This document shows positions 23,517-36,276 of a DNA stretch of 64,000 nucleotides, piece after piece (positions within the stretch are counted from its first letter, which is position 1; each line of letters begins with the position of its first letter). Location of the stretch: contig VWND01000064.1 in assembly GCA_009599575.1 (NCBI GenBank), positions 1,736,001-1,800,000 of the forward strand, in the 5' to 3' direction. The stretch is from Blumeriella jaapii. Taxonomy: Eukaryota; Ascomycota; Leotiomycetes; Helotiales; Drepanopezizaceae. Made by a program: the position numbers and the translations under genes. Below the pieces are notes generated by a model. That model did no database searches and was not told the origin of the DNA. It saw only the letters and a program-made list of their open reading frames with translations.

Positions 23517-24340
23517 AATTGAACCCCGATAGAGGTCTGCGTAAACAGCTTCGGCAAACTCAAGACTTGGGGACGCCTCCAACGGCACTTTTAACTAAGC
23601 GTGCAATAATATCAGTGGAAGGACAAAGCTGAGAATGCGGCACGTCCTTGGCTGCCCGAGGTAGCCTTTAAAAGCGTTGTGATGGGAGAGGTCGTTTGGT
23701 CACTTTGACCAGATAGATGTGGCAAGCGATTTCGGCCAGATCACACTTGGCATCGTGACATTACCCGTCACGTTGGATGAATGCAGTATGTTGCGCCTAT
23801 AAAGTTCCTTCAGTTTCGACGTTACCTACAGCTACGTCCCTCCTTGATAATGAGAAACTCATGCCTAAGACCCCAGGTAACGGTACCGTACAAAAGGTCA
23901 CCAACCTCATGGAAACAATCTAACACTCTTCAAGCCGACTAGCCCAAAGCATTACGACCGTCGATGCGCTTCCACCCCAAGCCGTGTCAGGTGTACCCAA
24001 TGCCGAGAAAGCGCTACCGGCCGAGACTTGAGATGTCGCTTGCGTTGAGATGACAACAGACATGTATGCGTACCCAAGAATCCGTCCCTTCCTCTACTCC
24101 ACATCCTTATGTGATGGCCGGCCGCACTCCACAACTGCACCAGATGCAAATGAGCGCTGCGGTAAAGTAGCAAGTCCCGCCTCCAACGATGAGCACACTA
24201 TTACCATCTTCCAGGCGGGAAAGTATTCGTCGGGGAGGTTGTTGGGAGAGGCGAGGTCGTGACTTTGATAAGTTCAGACCAGGTTGTGGAGTCGAGGAGG
24301 AAGGGCAGAAAGGAATGTTGGAAAAGGGTACGACAACACA
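23517..24340. other. Intergenic region after VPS22
   Basis: About 820 bases without a supported gene; contains the VPS22 3' end. Beginning of a long gene-poor stretch. Confidence 0.45.
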
Positions 24341-24569
24341 CTATCTGCAACCCGAGTCCTTGCTGCTCTTGTCCCTCGGCTGGAAGGCGTAGCATACGAC
24401 CATGCCCACGACGAACAGTGGGAGGAAGGTGATGCTTCTCAGGCAGATGGTCACGCATCCACGTGTTTGGTGGGGATTCGACGCGTTTGGGGATTTGGAC
24501 TCGAGAGATGGTGTTCACGAACGTTCGAAGGGGCTCGCTCGGAAGGTGCAACAAAGACTCGCCCGCCAT
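24341..24569 (-). CDS. Probable small single-pass membrane protein (frame break inside)
   Basis: Reading from ATG at 24569 gives MAGESLLHLPSEPLRTFVNT and on to NTWMRDHLPE, with third codon positions mostly C or G as in the other genes. At about 24433-24442 the frame must move by +1 (or -2); it then continues as a clear membrane helix (ITFLPLFVVGMVVCYAF) and a charged end (QPRDKSSKDSGCR) stopping at 24341. The corrected product would be about 75 residues, with a soluble N-terminal part, one transmembrane segment and a short basic tail. I do not recognise the family and assign no function. The alternative is that the two coding-like pieces are chance, or that an unrecognised intron joins them. 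Confidence 0.45.
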
Positions 24570-25311
24570 TTCCAACCCATGGGTTTCTTCCTCGAAGTGA
24601 TGAGATGACAGTTGAAGTTTGATGAGCCGCGTGGATGCAGGGAGGGGGAAAGGCGAGCCGCGACAGCAAGCAGTGTTTGCAGGACCGGACGGAAATCACA
24701 CAAAGTCTTTTTCACACAGCGTGGCTTCATCAGACGTGAGCCGCGGATCACGATTGTGTTTGCGGCACTTGACTTTACAGAGAGATCGATACCGCTCCGC
24801 TGTAGCTTGGGGGAGTCAATGCTAGGCATTAAGTTATCCCGGAGTCGTGGCATTCCAGGATATCACGCTGGTCTCAATCTTCAAGTATCCGGGGACTTAG
24901 GCTAGCAGTACACATAGCATGAAGCATTCCGCATTTCTGTAGCCGGTCCTGCAATAAAAACGCGCTGGTGCTCTATCTTGTAGGGCGGCCATCCGGCCCT
25001 TGTGGGTGAGTGCCACACACAGCAAGTGCGGGATTTGGTTCCGCGTGGGAATGCAAGGCGTGTGCTCAAGTATCTTTTCCCGGATATCTCTCTCGTTGAG
25101 AGGAATCCGCTGGCTAGTCCAGTGGTGCATCCTCAGCTTTTAAAAGCAGCCTACTCCGAGAGTAGATTGGTCACGCGGGGGGGGCCAGTCTCGATACCTG
25201 AGTATACGCTGTTCTTTTGCTACCCCAACTTTTTTGCCCTTTCAAATTTTCCTCTCCTGTTTCTCTTCTGTTTTGCCTTCGTTTTCTCCCTTTCTGATTC
25301 TTTTTCCCCCT

Positions 25312-25380
25312 TGTCTTCTCCTTTCGAGAGTGTTTACATTGCATGTCTTCCCCTTTCGAGAGTGTTTGTTTACATTGCAT
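25312..25380. repeat. Short tandem duplication
   Basis: Two adjacent copies of a 32-36 base unit reading GTCTTC(T/C)CCTTTCGAGAG followed by TGTTTACATTGCAT; the second copy has a 4-base TGTT insertion. Confidence 0.8.
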
Positions 25381-28300
25381 TTCGGAAGCCCGTCCGTCGC
25401 ACGGGGCAACCCAACCAACCGACCCAGCCGTGTATTCGACGCGCAACCACCCTCTCTTGACACCGGCCTTTTCGCAGTCAGCGAGTTCAGAAGGACGCCA
25501 CATACATACAACGTCCCCGTGCAAGGAAACTATCCGATAGTCACAATCTGCTCGATCCCCGACCGCAGCACGGCGGTACTCGTACCGTACGGCCTCTCGC
25601 AGTGCGGTCCGTCCCAGCAACCAGAACTTTGCCCAGCCCAGCCCAGGCTGGGTGGCAGTAGTGCGAAGGTGAGCATGCACGTAGGGAGGGACACAGCGAG
25701 ATCGACGATCCCGGCGTTCCTGCGAAAGCAAGAAGAGACCTGCCCAGCTCTGTGGGTCGTGAGAAGCGTGACGACGATGCTGGTTCTGCATGTGTAGGCA
25801 GACAGGCAGGCACCTTTCACAAGGGTGTGATATGTTGGACTTCACCGCACCGGCGGTACCTACTACTGGCCCAACACGCGGTCTCTCGTTCCCAGTCGGA
25901 GGGGCACGGACAAGAGGCTGGTACGAACATCGCGCTGCTGTTAAGCAGCACTGCGTCAAGCTCTTGTCGCGAACGAGCAGTTACTTGCTAGGTACCTACC
26001 TAGGTACCACATTCGGCATGCGAATAAGGCAGGGACGGAATAGAAAGATCTAAATCCAGTCATCTATTTTTCGTATCAAAGCTCAACGGGTCGAGTTTCA
26101 GACGAGACGAGACGCACGAGAAGATCGGGTGTGTTGATCAAGCGTGAGTATTTCAAATCCCAAGCTGAGAGGTAGACAGAGACGGGCTTGAATAACTGAG
26201 AGTTCAAGGTAATAAGAAGTGGGATCTCTACCGGGCCTGTTTACATGCGTGCATGCAAGTAGGTAGGTACTTCCTCCACTTCCGCGCCTTGCTTACCTAC
26301 CTACCTACTTACCTACGCGAGCGGACGTCACTTTCAAAACCCGTCGTTTTCACGTCGTTCTAGAGCGTGGAGTGTAGAGGGAGGGGTACATACTGTAGTT
26401 ACTCACAGCGAAGGGATTGATTTCACTGGACGCCTACTGAGAACGACATGCCACGTAGGTAGGTAGCCTTGGGTAGACGGGTTGTACCCAGGCATTCCGT
26501 ATCATTCATTCATTGCCTTGTGTGTGTGTGTGTTTACAAGCTCTCGCTAACGTCTAGCCGAACGATCCCTCCCTACCTAGGCCAGTGGGAGATAGATGTA
26601 CGTCTGTGACGGTTCACCTCCATCTTTCGGCTACAGCAAGTATCTGGACTTGAGTTCTGGTCTACGGGGTACTGTGATGGATGATATCTCGTTATCGCAA
26701 GCGGGTGATGATACCTAGGGTAGGTAGGCATCTATCTATGCTAGCAGTGCGGATAACACGCCGCTCGGCGAGTGATCTAGTCTGCGAGAAAACAACAGAG
26801 AGAATACCAACGAGAATCATGGCTCAATGCACCGTGGCTGCGTAGGCTGGAATTTTTTTTTCTTCTAGATGTACGGCTAGCAAGATTGGTGGGTTTGGCA
26901 GAAGGGAGGCGGGAGTGGCACCAATGATGGTCTGCGATAAACTTCTCCATGCCACCGACTGACTGGTTGTGCATTACTACAATGAAGTAGAGAGGGGAAA
27001 ACATCTGCTGGACAAGTCATGGAAGGCTGGCTACATTGGCGGCGCTTGGTGTGCGTGTGTGTTGACAGGAATTTAGGGGCGGAGCGGGTTTCTCAATTCA
27101 TCTCAGCGGGGAGGGGGGGGCATCGAAGCTAATATTCCTGACAAGCTTTATGTCTATTTTTACTTAGCTGAAAGCCACAAGAAAGAACTGCGTAAACGTA
27201 AAGCCGATCAAGGTAGCGTTTCTCGTCACCTCACACCCAGCCCAGACGTCTCCAGCCAGCTTCAAGTCTGACGTCATACTGGAAAAGCATTATTGCTACT
27301 GTGGGCATTCCCACACTGCGAAGGATGAGACTTGTTTCCACGAATACGGCTTGCCGGACTAGTGACGTGACCTCTAAGTCGTTATCACGCCTGCTCATGC
27401 TGCTCATGATATGAAATCGAGCAGTAAGCTTGAAACTATGACATGTCAATGCGCCAAGGCATTTTTGAGAGATCAACTGCTTCAAACAAAGGTTGAACGT
27501 GGAAGAAAGATACACTCAAGGAAAAGTACTCGACAAAGCCCGTTGAACACAACGCGGAGATGGCAATAGAATACACCAGCAACGAAACCTTGAGAAAACC
27601 CACTACTTCATGGGCAGCGAGCAGGATGATTCAGATCCACGCAACAGGAACTAGGTACTGCAAAGCCTTGAAATACCGACGAAGATAAGAAGCGCACTGG
27701 TCGCCATTCGGGAGTTGTCCACACCGTGTGCCGTGCATTTGACCCCGAGCACTGCCTTTTGTGACTTGACAGTGAGCACGTCCGAGCTGTAAAGCAGCAA
27801 CTACCGTGTCTTGAAAGCTGCATTGAAGGCGTCCCTCGATTAATCAATCCGCATGGCCATCGGATGTGGCATGGCGTCTCCTCGAGGCTTCATCCCTCCG
27901 ATCGTCTGGGCACTGCCACTACTCCCGAGGCTCACCGAGGCTCGAGCTTTGTATTGACAAGTTCACAGCAGAAACTAACGCATGACAGAAAAAAGCGAAC
28001 CGTTCCGTGCAATCCTTCGTACCGGTCAGGTCATCGCGTGAACGAACGGGCAACCTGGAGAGACCAAGCGTCCTTTGACTTCGAGGTCTGTTGCAGATGG
28101 CTGAACAGTGCGTCATGGAGCGTAGGCAGATTGACAAGATGCCTCCCGAGCTGTTCCTTCGACCTTGTGCGTATTCGCATCGTGACAAATTGCGGGAGGA
28201 GCTGCCGAAATTCATGCCCGCCCCTGATGCGACGACAACAATAACACCTGCCGATGATTGATTTTACGTCAAGCTTCCTGATCTCTTTGCTCCTCGGTTC

Positions 28301-29995
28301 ACACTGCAACATGCCCTCCAACCACGTGAAGAAGACCGCCACCACAGCTCGTGTGGCTTCCCAGGATTGGCCCATCTACAGATAACGGAGATCCTGCTGT
28401 CTGTGTGTGCTTTTTGAGCTGGGCAATACAGAACAGACAACCAGAATTGCATCTCGCAGCTTCGTTTGAGTTTGAGCTAACAGGCAGCCCCAATGCACTC
28501 GCGGGGGAAGGGGAGAGGGCATGATCCGGACTTGAGCACAATCCCGAGCCCAAATCCCCCCCGACTCCCCTGTGCCACTGTTTTGTACAGTGTGTATGTA
28601 CATTGTAGGCGCCCTGCAGAGACGTCAACGCGGGATCTCAACTCTAGCCAACCCAGATGCTGTTTGATATGCCCAGGAGTCGAAATCTTCCCAATCACGT
28701 ACACGAACACAAATAGCAGCTGAGAAGAGGGAGGGAGGGAAGCCAAGAAACAAAGTACTCCGTACAGATATCTGAGGCAAACCCCACGAGTGGTTGCCGT
28801 TCGTGTTCCAGGAGATGCAAGGCAGAAACAGAAGGAAGCTGGAGAGCTCTTAACGCCGATGCAGAATTTGGATTTCGACCCTCTCTGTCCGCGCCGGGCA
28901 ACAGCGTCAAGGCTAGCGTAGTGCCGATATCGCGTTCGCGGCACTGTATCTGTACTGAACCAAGCAACAAGGACTGGACTTCCAGGGACTTGCAGTCTTA
29001 CAAGGTACGAGGTTCAGACACACACAGATTGACCTGGTTATCACGCTGCTGATGCGAGATTTGTGACCAGCGTGACGAGCTAGCTCCTAGGAGCCTTGAC
29101 CTTCACGTTGAAGCGGGGTATGTTCACCGAGCAGCCGGTTGGCAGCGTCCAGCAGCCAGCAACATTGTGAATGTGAATGATTCCTGCATGAGGTATGGCG
29201 TGGAAGGAGATGCGATTGGAAGATACAGAACGAGGAGGGACTAGATTTACGTCAGGGCCGGATTCTTCTTGCTGGGACGGGGCCGTTCGGGGACCTCATA
29301 CGCGTCGTCTACCTTTTGCCATCTGGTACCAGCTTTTGTCATTCTTTGCCCCCGTTTCCCAAGTCCAAGCGATGGCTCTCATCAACCACTGACCTCGAAT
29401 GCGAGGACATACCAGAGGGACGTGGGAAGGGGGGGGGGGGGGGGGGGGTGCCTCGACGCATCCCTCGACCATCGAGCCTTGCCACCCCTCGGCCTTCTGG
29501 TGTTGTTGTTCCTGGTGTTCCTGGGCTAACCTGGCTCGGAAGGAGCGTGAAGATGCGTGACATCTCCAGGTGGGTATTGCAAAGAAAGCGCCTCTAGGGG
29601 CGGTATCGAGCGGACTCCCGTTTCTCCGCGGCCATCGGATGCTCGCGGGTGGCCTTGGCTGCGCGGCTTTTTCGACGTTTCGAAGGCGGGAGCTATCGAT
29701 GGTCCTGGACTTCGAGCACCGTGCTGGACAGTACAGTACAGACAGTAGTACGGTCGGTAGCGGGGTAAAGCCACAGCTTCGAGTGTGCGAGTCAAACGCT
29801 GCGGGTGCGGGAAGGATCTCCGGACACCACCTTCCACACGGAGGGAAGTCCGTCCAGCATCAGATAGGTAGGTAGTGTATGTACTGGACAGTATGTGTGT
29901 ATGTGTGTAGGGTGGATCAAGGGGAAAAGAGAGAATAGAGCAAAGAGCGCAAAGAACGGGTGAGTTCAAAGTGAGGTGAGTGGTTAGGTAAGTAA

Positions 29996-30021
29996 GTACT
30001 GTACAGTAATACAGTACTGTT
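29996..30021. repeat. GTACTGTACAG repeat cluster
   Basis: AGTACTGTACAGTAATACAGTACTGT; member of the dispersed intergenic motif family. A second cluster lies at 30146-30205. Confidence 0.75.
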
Positions 30022-30283
30022 GATGGACAAGCTCGCTGAGACGTCGACATTACACTGTGCATATTTTATGATGTGCATTACACATTACAGACCTCGTGCA
30101 GACATTTCACAAGTGTTAAATACTTACTGTGGTATGTAATGTAAAGCACAGTACTGACTGGACATAATGTACTGTACTGTATGTACATATGTATGTTTGT
30201 ACATGATTATGCACACCTCCGGATGCAGCCAAGGAAAACCTCCCATCTCCCTCCCACTCCCCCCCCCTCCAAAAGAAGAAGAG

Positions 30284-30285
<2 letters not shown>

Positions 30286-30324
<39 letters not shown>
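30286..30324. repeat. Poly-A tract
   Basis: About 39 adenines directly after GAAGAAGAG, some 215 bases before the left end of the inverted-repeat element. Could be a retroposon tail, but no target duplication was identified. Confidence 0.7.
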
Positions 30325-30326
<2 letters not shown>

Positions 30327-30537
30327 CAATCATTTTTAAAGTTTAGAGCCCGCAGCACATCCCAGCGGCGAGAATGCGACTAAGCCCCCAGCCGCATTGG
30401 TTGCGTCTTCGCCAGGCTGACTGAGTAAGTCGACCCGTTCCCGCACGGCTGTGTGGATTGGCGATGCCTATCATTTCCGCTTTTCAAGGCTTTGCGACAG
30501 GGAATCTGACTCGTCCCCTACCCGTCGTGCCCGTATA

Positions 30538-30572
30538 TGTACACAGTCTATCGGTTAAGTATTATTCCTGGT
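30538..30572 (+). repeat. Left terminal inverted repeat
   Basis: Reads TGTACACAGTCTATCGGTTA onward to CCTGGT; exact reverse complement of the right end at 37508-37543. The outer TGTA/TACA includes the TA target duplication. Confidence 0.93.
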
Positions 30573-30708
30573 CAAGCAGAAATGATTTGGCCTTAGCTCA
30601 ATCAGGTAATAACCCAACTTTCGGTGAGATTTCACGAAATACGACAAAATTGAGAAAATTAGAAATACGGGCAAAACTTTGTATTATTTTTAAATTTTTC
30701 ACGCAACC

Positions 30709-31002
30709 TGTGACGATTCACTCTGTTGCCACCTCTCGTGTCACCCCAGCAACTACGTATAGCTGCAAGCTCCCCAGCAACTACGTATAGCTGCAAGCTT
30801 TCTGGTCTCCTGGTGGGTCTCTCCATTAACTGTGGAGACTATCATGTATATAAGGCTCTTTTTTTTTAGCAACCTTTGCCTTTTGCAATTGTTGATTTTA
30901 AGTGAATATTTTTGTTACAGAACCAAAGGCTCGTTTTATATCATGTGAACACGGCGACCAGTTGATTGATTTTCCAGCTTTCCGATTGATTAAATCGTTA
31001 TA
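30709..31002 (+). repeat. 5' LTR
   Basis: 294 bases, starts TGTGACG, ends CGTTATA. Contains a TATATAAGGC TATA-like promoter element near 30846-30855. Differs from the 3' LTR at 32 positions, all transitions. Confidence 0.93.
30744..30799 (+). repeat. 28-base exact tandem repeat inside the 5' LTR
   Basis: Two identical copies of a unit beginning CCCCAGCAACTACGTATAGC (30744-30771 and 30772-30799). The same pair exists, diverged by transitions, in the 3' LTR around 36906-36961. Confidence 0.9.
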
Positions 31003-32600
31003 TTATTAACAATTTTTTTTTTACGCTAGCGACGGCGTAAATTATTTTTTCTTTCGAATTTCTTACGGATTACACTAAGATGATCGACCGGTCGTGAGAA
31101 GGCTTATTTCCGCATTTCGCGAAGAATGGCTTCTGTTTAACGATCTTTTTTTCAGCAGAGCTTTTCAGCTCCTGTTATTATATTTTAACCTTTCTTTTAA
31201 TCAGCGAAAAAGCAACCTCTCCCAGAAGCTTTTTCTTCTGAAAAACAGTTCTCCCTCCGAGGAAAAAAAAACAAAGGAAAAGGCAGAGCGCCAACCACTT
31301 CGCCTGCCATTTCCCAGCCTAGCGCTGAGAGCGTTTAGTTGAGACTTTTGCAAAATCAATTAAAAAAAGCGCAAAAGCGTGAACGACAACTTTTGGAGGC
31401 TATGCGATTGCGACAGATTTTTTAATTAGAGCGTTTGGTAGAATTTATCGAACGTGCTTTTGCCAGTCGCGAATTTGCTGCTTCTTTTTTTTTTCGCAAC
31501 GTTTTATTTTAATCAACAGACGTTGCAAATTAATTTCCACGTTTTTCGCGAACTTTTTTTGGATCTTTTTCTGACGGCCAAGATCTTAGCGCGCTTTTTA
31601 AACGCTATGGTTTTTATTTATTTGCTAATTCTCGACTAGCTCGTATAAAGCGCGTTCCGAACCTTAAGTTTAAGTTAAATAATGGTGAAGATTACAAAGC
31701 ACGCTATTGAGAGACTAAAGTTTTCGACAACTTCGAATTTTACCACGATTATTTCGCTGGCGATCGATTTCGTAAAAATTATATATTCGATCAGACCGAA
31801 AGCGTAGCAAGGGAGTTTCTGATTCCGCGTATTTTGGACCGTTCCGACTTTATACTTTCCGAAGAATTAATGAAAAAGGTCGCCGATTTCCTGGCCGATT
31901 TTTTAGACGTTCAGAGGGCGGAAAACGAGTTTAAGATGTTTGCAATAAATACGCACGACGACTTTTGGCGATTTTATTTGCGATTTCCATTTTCGCAGCG
32001 AACGCTTAAATACGGACTGACAAACAGCTTCGAAACGCTTTTCGCGATAAAATACTAAAGCGTTTACGAAAAAAGCTGCACTTGGAATAGGCGCGTACAA
32101 CGATTTTTAAGGATTGGCTTACCGCCGTTCGTTAAAAAGAATAAGGTCAGTTGGCTAAACGAATTTTATACGCGAGTCGTTTTTCAACCAAGTTTATTAT
32201 TTATTAAAATGGTAGGTTTTTAACTAAAGCGTATTACGAGTTAAATCGTACGTACGAAAGTCGTCCAAGTGTTCTACAAGCTTTTTTTCAACCCTTTGTT
32301 TTTCCTTTTTTTCCACGCCAGAACGCCTTTTTTGGCGTTTTTTCCTTTCGATCGGACCAACGATAACGCTCGTTTTTTATTTCATACCAGAAAGTTCGAG
32401 GCTAATTTGCACGACCTTTTACGGGCCGATTTTCGGTTCCACCCAAAGGCTTTTTCAGGCTGGTAGATGTAAACGAGGTCGAACCGGCCGAGAATTCGCC
32501 CTTTAATAATGGTAGTAAAAACGAAAACCTTTTTTTAAACGATTTTCAAGACGCATACGAGGAAGTCGAAGGCTTTCCCGTTAGTCGGAGAAACGCCCAG
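31003..32600 (+). pseudogene. Degenerate gag region of the gypsy element
   Basis: Position between the 5' LTR and protease identifies it as gag. Only broken frames remain, for example 31834-32058 (FILSEELMKKVADFLADFL). No zinc knuckle was recognised. Stops and Phe-rich runs are frequent. Confidence 0.6.
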
Positions 32601-32620
32601 GTTTAAGCAAAGCTTTTTTT

Positions 32621-32857
32621 TTGGGCGTGTTGCGCGATATGCGTTATTTTGACGTTCGAAAGCTTTTTGGTGGCGATTTATTAACAATCCCCGTTATATT
32701 TATTAAAAATGGCCTTTCGTACAAGATGAAGGCGCTCGCCGACTTTGGAGCGAACGGTTATGCGTTGATCGATTCGGCGCTGATCAAGTCCTTTTTTTTT
32801 TTTTTTAAAACTTTTGATTTAATTTCTTTCGGCTTTTTTTTTTGTAAAAGGGTATAA
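32621..32857 (+). pseudogene. Degenerate retropepsin (protease) region
   Basis: The frame shows ALADFGANGYALIDSALI. In gypsy elements the active site is Asp-Ser/Thr-Gly; here the middle residue at 32744-32746 is Phe (TTT), as expected from C-to-T change of a Ser codon. The Asp (32741-32743) and Gly remain. Confidence 0.75.
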
Positions 32858-33759
32858 TGGAGCTCGTGGCTATTCAATTATATATTTTACGCTTTTCAAT
32901 TTTATTATTAATAATCGAATACAATCGTTCACTTTTTTTCTTGATTATTAATTTCGGAAATTATGGTGTGATTTTAGGAAGAGTTTGGCTGGCCGAACAC
33001 CAAGTTCTATTAGACTGTAATAAACGCAAGCTTTATTAGCCGAAGTTTTATTCTTTTACAGCTTTTTACGCTCGTTGTATTAAAGTTTTTTATTTGCATT
33101 TCCGAAAGATTTAATCTCGCTATTAAAACGACGCTGTAAGACGTGACAAGAACTTTGATTAATTGTGGCAGATCTACGACGCTATGCGGAGCGCGAAAAA
33201 GTCGAATTTCATTCGCGGTGCCAATTTCGATAGCGACGCCAGTGGGATAATACAAGAAATTACACTATCTTTTCAGGCTGCCGATCCCCTTTTTATTATT
33301 TTTTTTTTTTTTTTTTTCTTTTCGTTAAAACAGCTTTTTCGTTCTACAAAGAACAGTTATATCAAAGACCGAAAGAAAGCTTTCGCCGCGATGGCTTTTC
33401 AGCTTAATATAATCGATAATTTAAATAAGCCATCTTTTGAACCTTTTAAACGACCAGTTCGAAGACGAGTTTTTCAATCTACTGCTTATTCAATTTCCAT
33501 TTGCCAGATTATTACACACGCTTTTAAGCTGATTTTTAGAAAAGAAACAGTTAAAATGTTTTCAATCTTTTTGTACGAGATCGATAGAATACTAGACGAC
33601 CTTACGTACAACACTTTCTTTAAGATTTAATCTTATAGTTTTTTCGAACGTTTCAAGACTAATAAAATATCGATTTCGACCTTTTCAACCAGCTTAGCAG
33701 AGCTAATTTCGAATGAACTTTTCTTCGAATTTTTTCCTTCGGAATATAAAGATTTCGAA

Positions 33760-35110
33760 CACGTGTTTTCTAAGGCCGCCAGTAACGAGCTAGCCCTTCA
33801 CCGGCTTTACGATTATAAGATCGAGCTTATTATAAGTGAAAAAGAGCTGAAATACATTTTTTTGTATAAGATGTCGATTTCAGAGCTCGAGATTGTTAAG
33901 ATTTATTTGCAAAACAATTTTAACAAAGGTTTTATCGAACCTTTTACCGCTTTTTTCGCTGCTCCAGTGCTTTTCGCTAAAAAAACCCGACGGTTTACTG
34001 CGTTTTTGTATCGATTATCGAGTTTTTAATAATGTTATTCGTAAGGATCGCTACTTTTTCCTTTTTATCGATAAAACCTTTGCTCGTTTTTCGGAAGCGC
34101 GAATTTTTACGAAGCTCGATATTTGTTAAGCTTTTTATAGAATTCGAATAAACTCCGCTAGTGAAAAACTGACGACGTTTCGTACGCGTTACGGCGTTTA
34201 TAAGTGTAAAATGCTACTTTTTGGCCTTATTAATGGACCCGCAATTTATCAACGTTATATAAACGACGTTTTCTTCGATTATTTAAACGATTTTTGCATT
34301 GTATATTTAAATAACATTTTTATTTATTCGTCCGACCTTTTGGAACACGCTATATACGTTCGCAAAGTGTTCCAAAAGCTCGCTGACGCTGGATTATAGG
34401 CCGATATTCGGAAGTCTGAATTCAACGTTACACGGACCCGTTACCTAGGTTTTATTATTTCGATTGAAAGTCTAAAGGTAAATCCAAAGAAAGTTTCCGT
34501 GGTCGCCTACTGGAAGCTTTTTATTATTATAAAAAGTGTATAAAGTTTTTTTGGTTTTTGTAACTTTTACCGATGTTTTATTCGAAATTACGGTATAATT
34601 GCAAAGCTTTTGGTTCATTTGACTAAGGCTAACGTTTTTTTTAATTTCATTTCTGAGTGTCAGAAGAGTTTCGACCTTTTTATATTAGCTTTTACTATTG
34701 CACCAGTTCTATAATATTACAGGCAAGACTTTTTTTACATATTAGAAATTGACGCTTCCGACGGCGTAATAGCTTTTGTGCTTTCGCAATTCTATGGCGA
34801 CGACTGGCTTCCAGTCGCTTATTTTAGCAAAACCATAGTCTCCGCAGAGCTAAACTACGTCGTATACGATAAAGAAATGTTCGCAATCGTAAGATTTTTA
34901 GGCAACTTTCGTGCTGAATTAATTAGTTCAGTTTATTAGATTAAAATAATTACTGATTATAAGGCCTTGGAGTATTTTATGATTTTCAAACTTTTGAACG
35001 CTCGATAAGCACGCTGGGCCGAATTCCTCGCCGATTACAACTTTTTTATTACGTATAAATCAGGTAAACACAACTTTTTGGCTGACGCACTGATACGTCG
35101 TACGAGCGAA
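33760..35110 (+). pseudogene. Degenerate reverse transcriptase and RNase H region
   Basis: RT blocks are readable across several frames: FIEPFTAFFAAPVLFAKK, then FGLINGPAIYQRYINDVFF and the fingers/palm segment FCIVYLNNIFIYSSDLLEH. The catalytic pair, normally Asp-Asp after Tyr-Leu, reads Asn-Asn (34310-34315). RNase H pieces follow (ILEIDASDGVIAFVLSQF, VAYFSKTIVSAELNYVVYDKE about 34740-34880). Multiple stops interrupt all frames, so no active enzyme can be made. Confidence 0.88.
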
Positions 35111-35187
35111 CTCGACCGTAAAACTCTTTTAAACGCACTCAGCGCCTGCAAACATTTTTTCGAGCCGATTAGATCGATCATCGCTTT

Positions 35188-36240
35188 TTGACTAAAAAAC
35201 TTCGACCGCTTACGGCCTTCGAAACAGCTGTTTTTATCGTTGAAATAGCTGATTTTTTATTCGCATTTCGTGTCGTTAATCAGCTTTTCTACGCTAATCG
35301 CATAGTTAGCAGCCTGATGGCCTTCCGAAAGGAAGCTGTACGAGACGCTACGAGAGGGAACGATAATAACACTTCGTATATATTTGAACGCGACCTGCTG
35401 CTATATTACGGTCGCTTGATAGTACCAGACGTCGATCACTTTCGTTTGGCCTTTGTACGAAAAGTGTACGACCAGATTTCTACCGCTTATTTTAGCGCTC
35501 GCAAGACTACGCAATTGCTTTCGGATCAATATTATTGGCGAGGTATAATAGCTTTCGTAAAATAATACTGTCGCAACTGCTACGCTTGTCGAAGGAGTTT
35601 TGTTTTAAAAGATAAGCGCCCCGGCCTTTTTTAGTTTTTTCCTGTTCCTGACCATTTTTAGAAGCACGTTACAATGGACTTTTGCAGCTTTAACAAAAAC
35701 AAACACGGTTACAACAACGTGTTCGTAATAATAAATCGCTTTTCCAAGCAAGTTATTTCGATTTTCTGCCATAAAAATATCGACGTTCGAAGCCTCGCCA
35801 AATTGTATATATTTCACGTATATAAGTATTTTGGCTTTTTAAAAAGTATTATTAGCGATCGTGGCCTTTAGTATTAGTTTACTTTCTGGTCTGAATTAAA
35901 CAAAATACTCGGTACGCAACTGAAGCTTTCGACAGCCGTTCATTTTGAAACCGACGGTCAGACCGAAATTTACAACTAATACCTGCAAAAACGCTTTCGA
36001 CTCTTCGTAAACTTTTATTAAAACGATTGGAGCGAATTTCTTTTAATAATAGATTTCGCCCAAATAGTCTTTTTTCACGAGAATTTAGATGGTCTTTTAC
36101 CTTTTGAAGTTGTATACGGTTATATTTTCCACATCAATTGAAACTGGAAGCTCGATATTTCCCCTTTTCTCAACTTTTCATATAAGCTAAACGCAGACGA
36201 AGCTCGTGCGTACGCTCGCCGCCATTACGACGCCTGAAAC
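35188..36240 (+). pseudogene. Degenerate integrase region
   Basis: The zinc-binding domain is seen near 35400-35600 (KTTQLLSDQYYWRGI and CRNCYACRR) and the catalytic core from 35668 (MDFCSFNKNKHGYNNVFVII, SKQVISIFCHKNIDV, SIISDRGL, ETDGQTEIYN). Several Gln codons have become TAA or TAG stops, for example in the stretch after ETDGQTEIYN and after VNFY. Confidence 0.85.
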
Positions 36241-36276
36241 CTCGCTAAATCGCACCTTTAATAAGCATACGACAAA

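Larger units (their letters stand above)
24570..30541. other. Gene-poor interval, about 6 kb
   Basis: No gene could be supported. Long open frames (for example 25171-25959 minus, 262 residues) are rich in Arg, Cys and Trp without recognisable domains and overlap frames on the other strand, as expected of chance frames in GC-rich DNA. The interval holds tetranucleotide CTAC/GTAG patches (25985-26005, 26260-26310, 26450-26465, 26715-26730), GT runs (26518-26532), a G20 run near 29429-29448, several GTACAG clusters and a long A tract (30286-30324). Confidence 0.5.

Noticed and set aside
25171..25959. 262-codon minus-strand frame
   Set aside because: Contains a tandem duplication and low-complexity Lys/Arg end, no domain, and is mirrored by a 187-codon plus-strand frame.
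30286..30324. Poly-A tract as the tail of a LINE or SINE
   Set aside because: No open frame or target duplication could be found next to it; may be a simple homopolymer.
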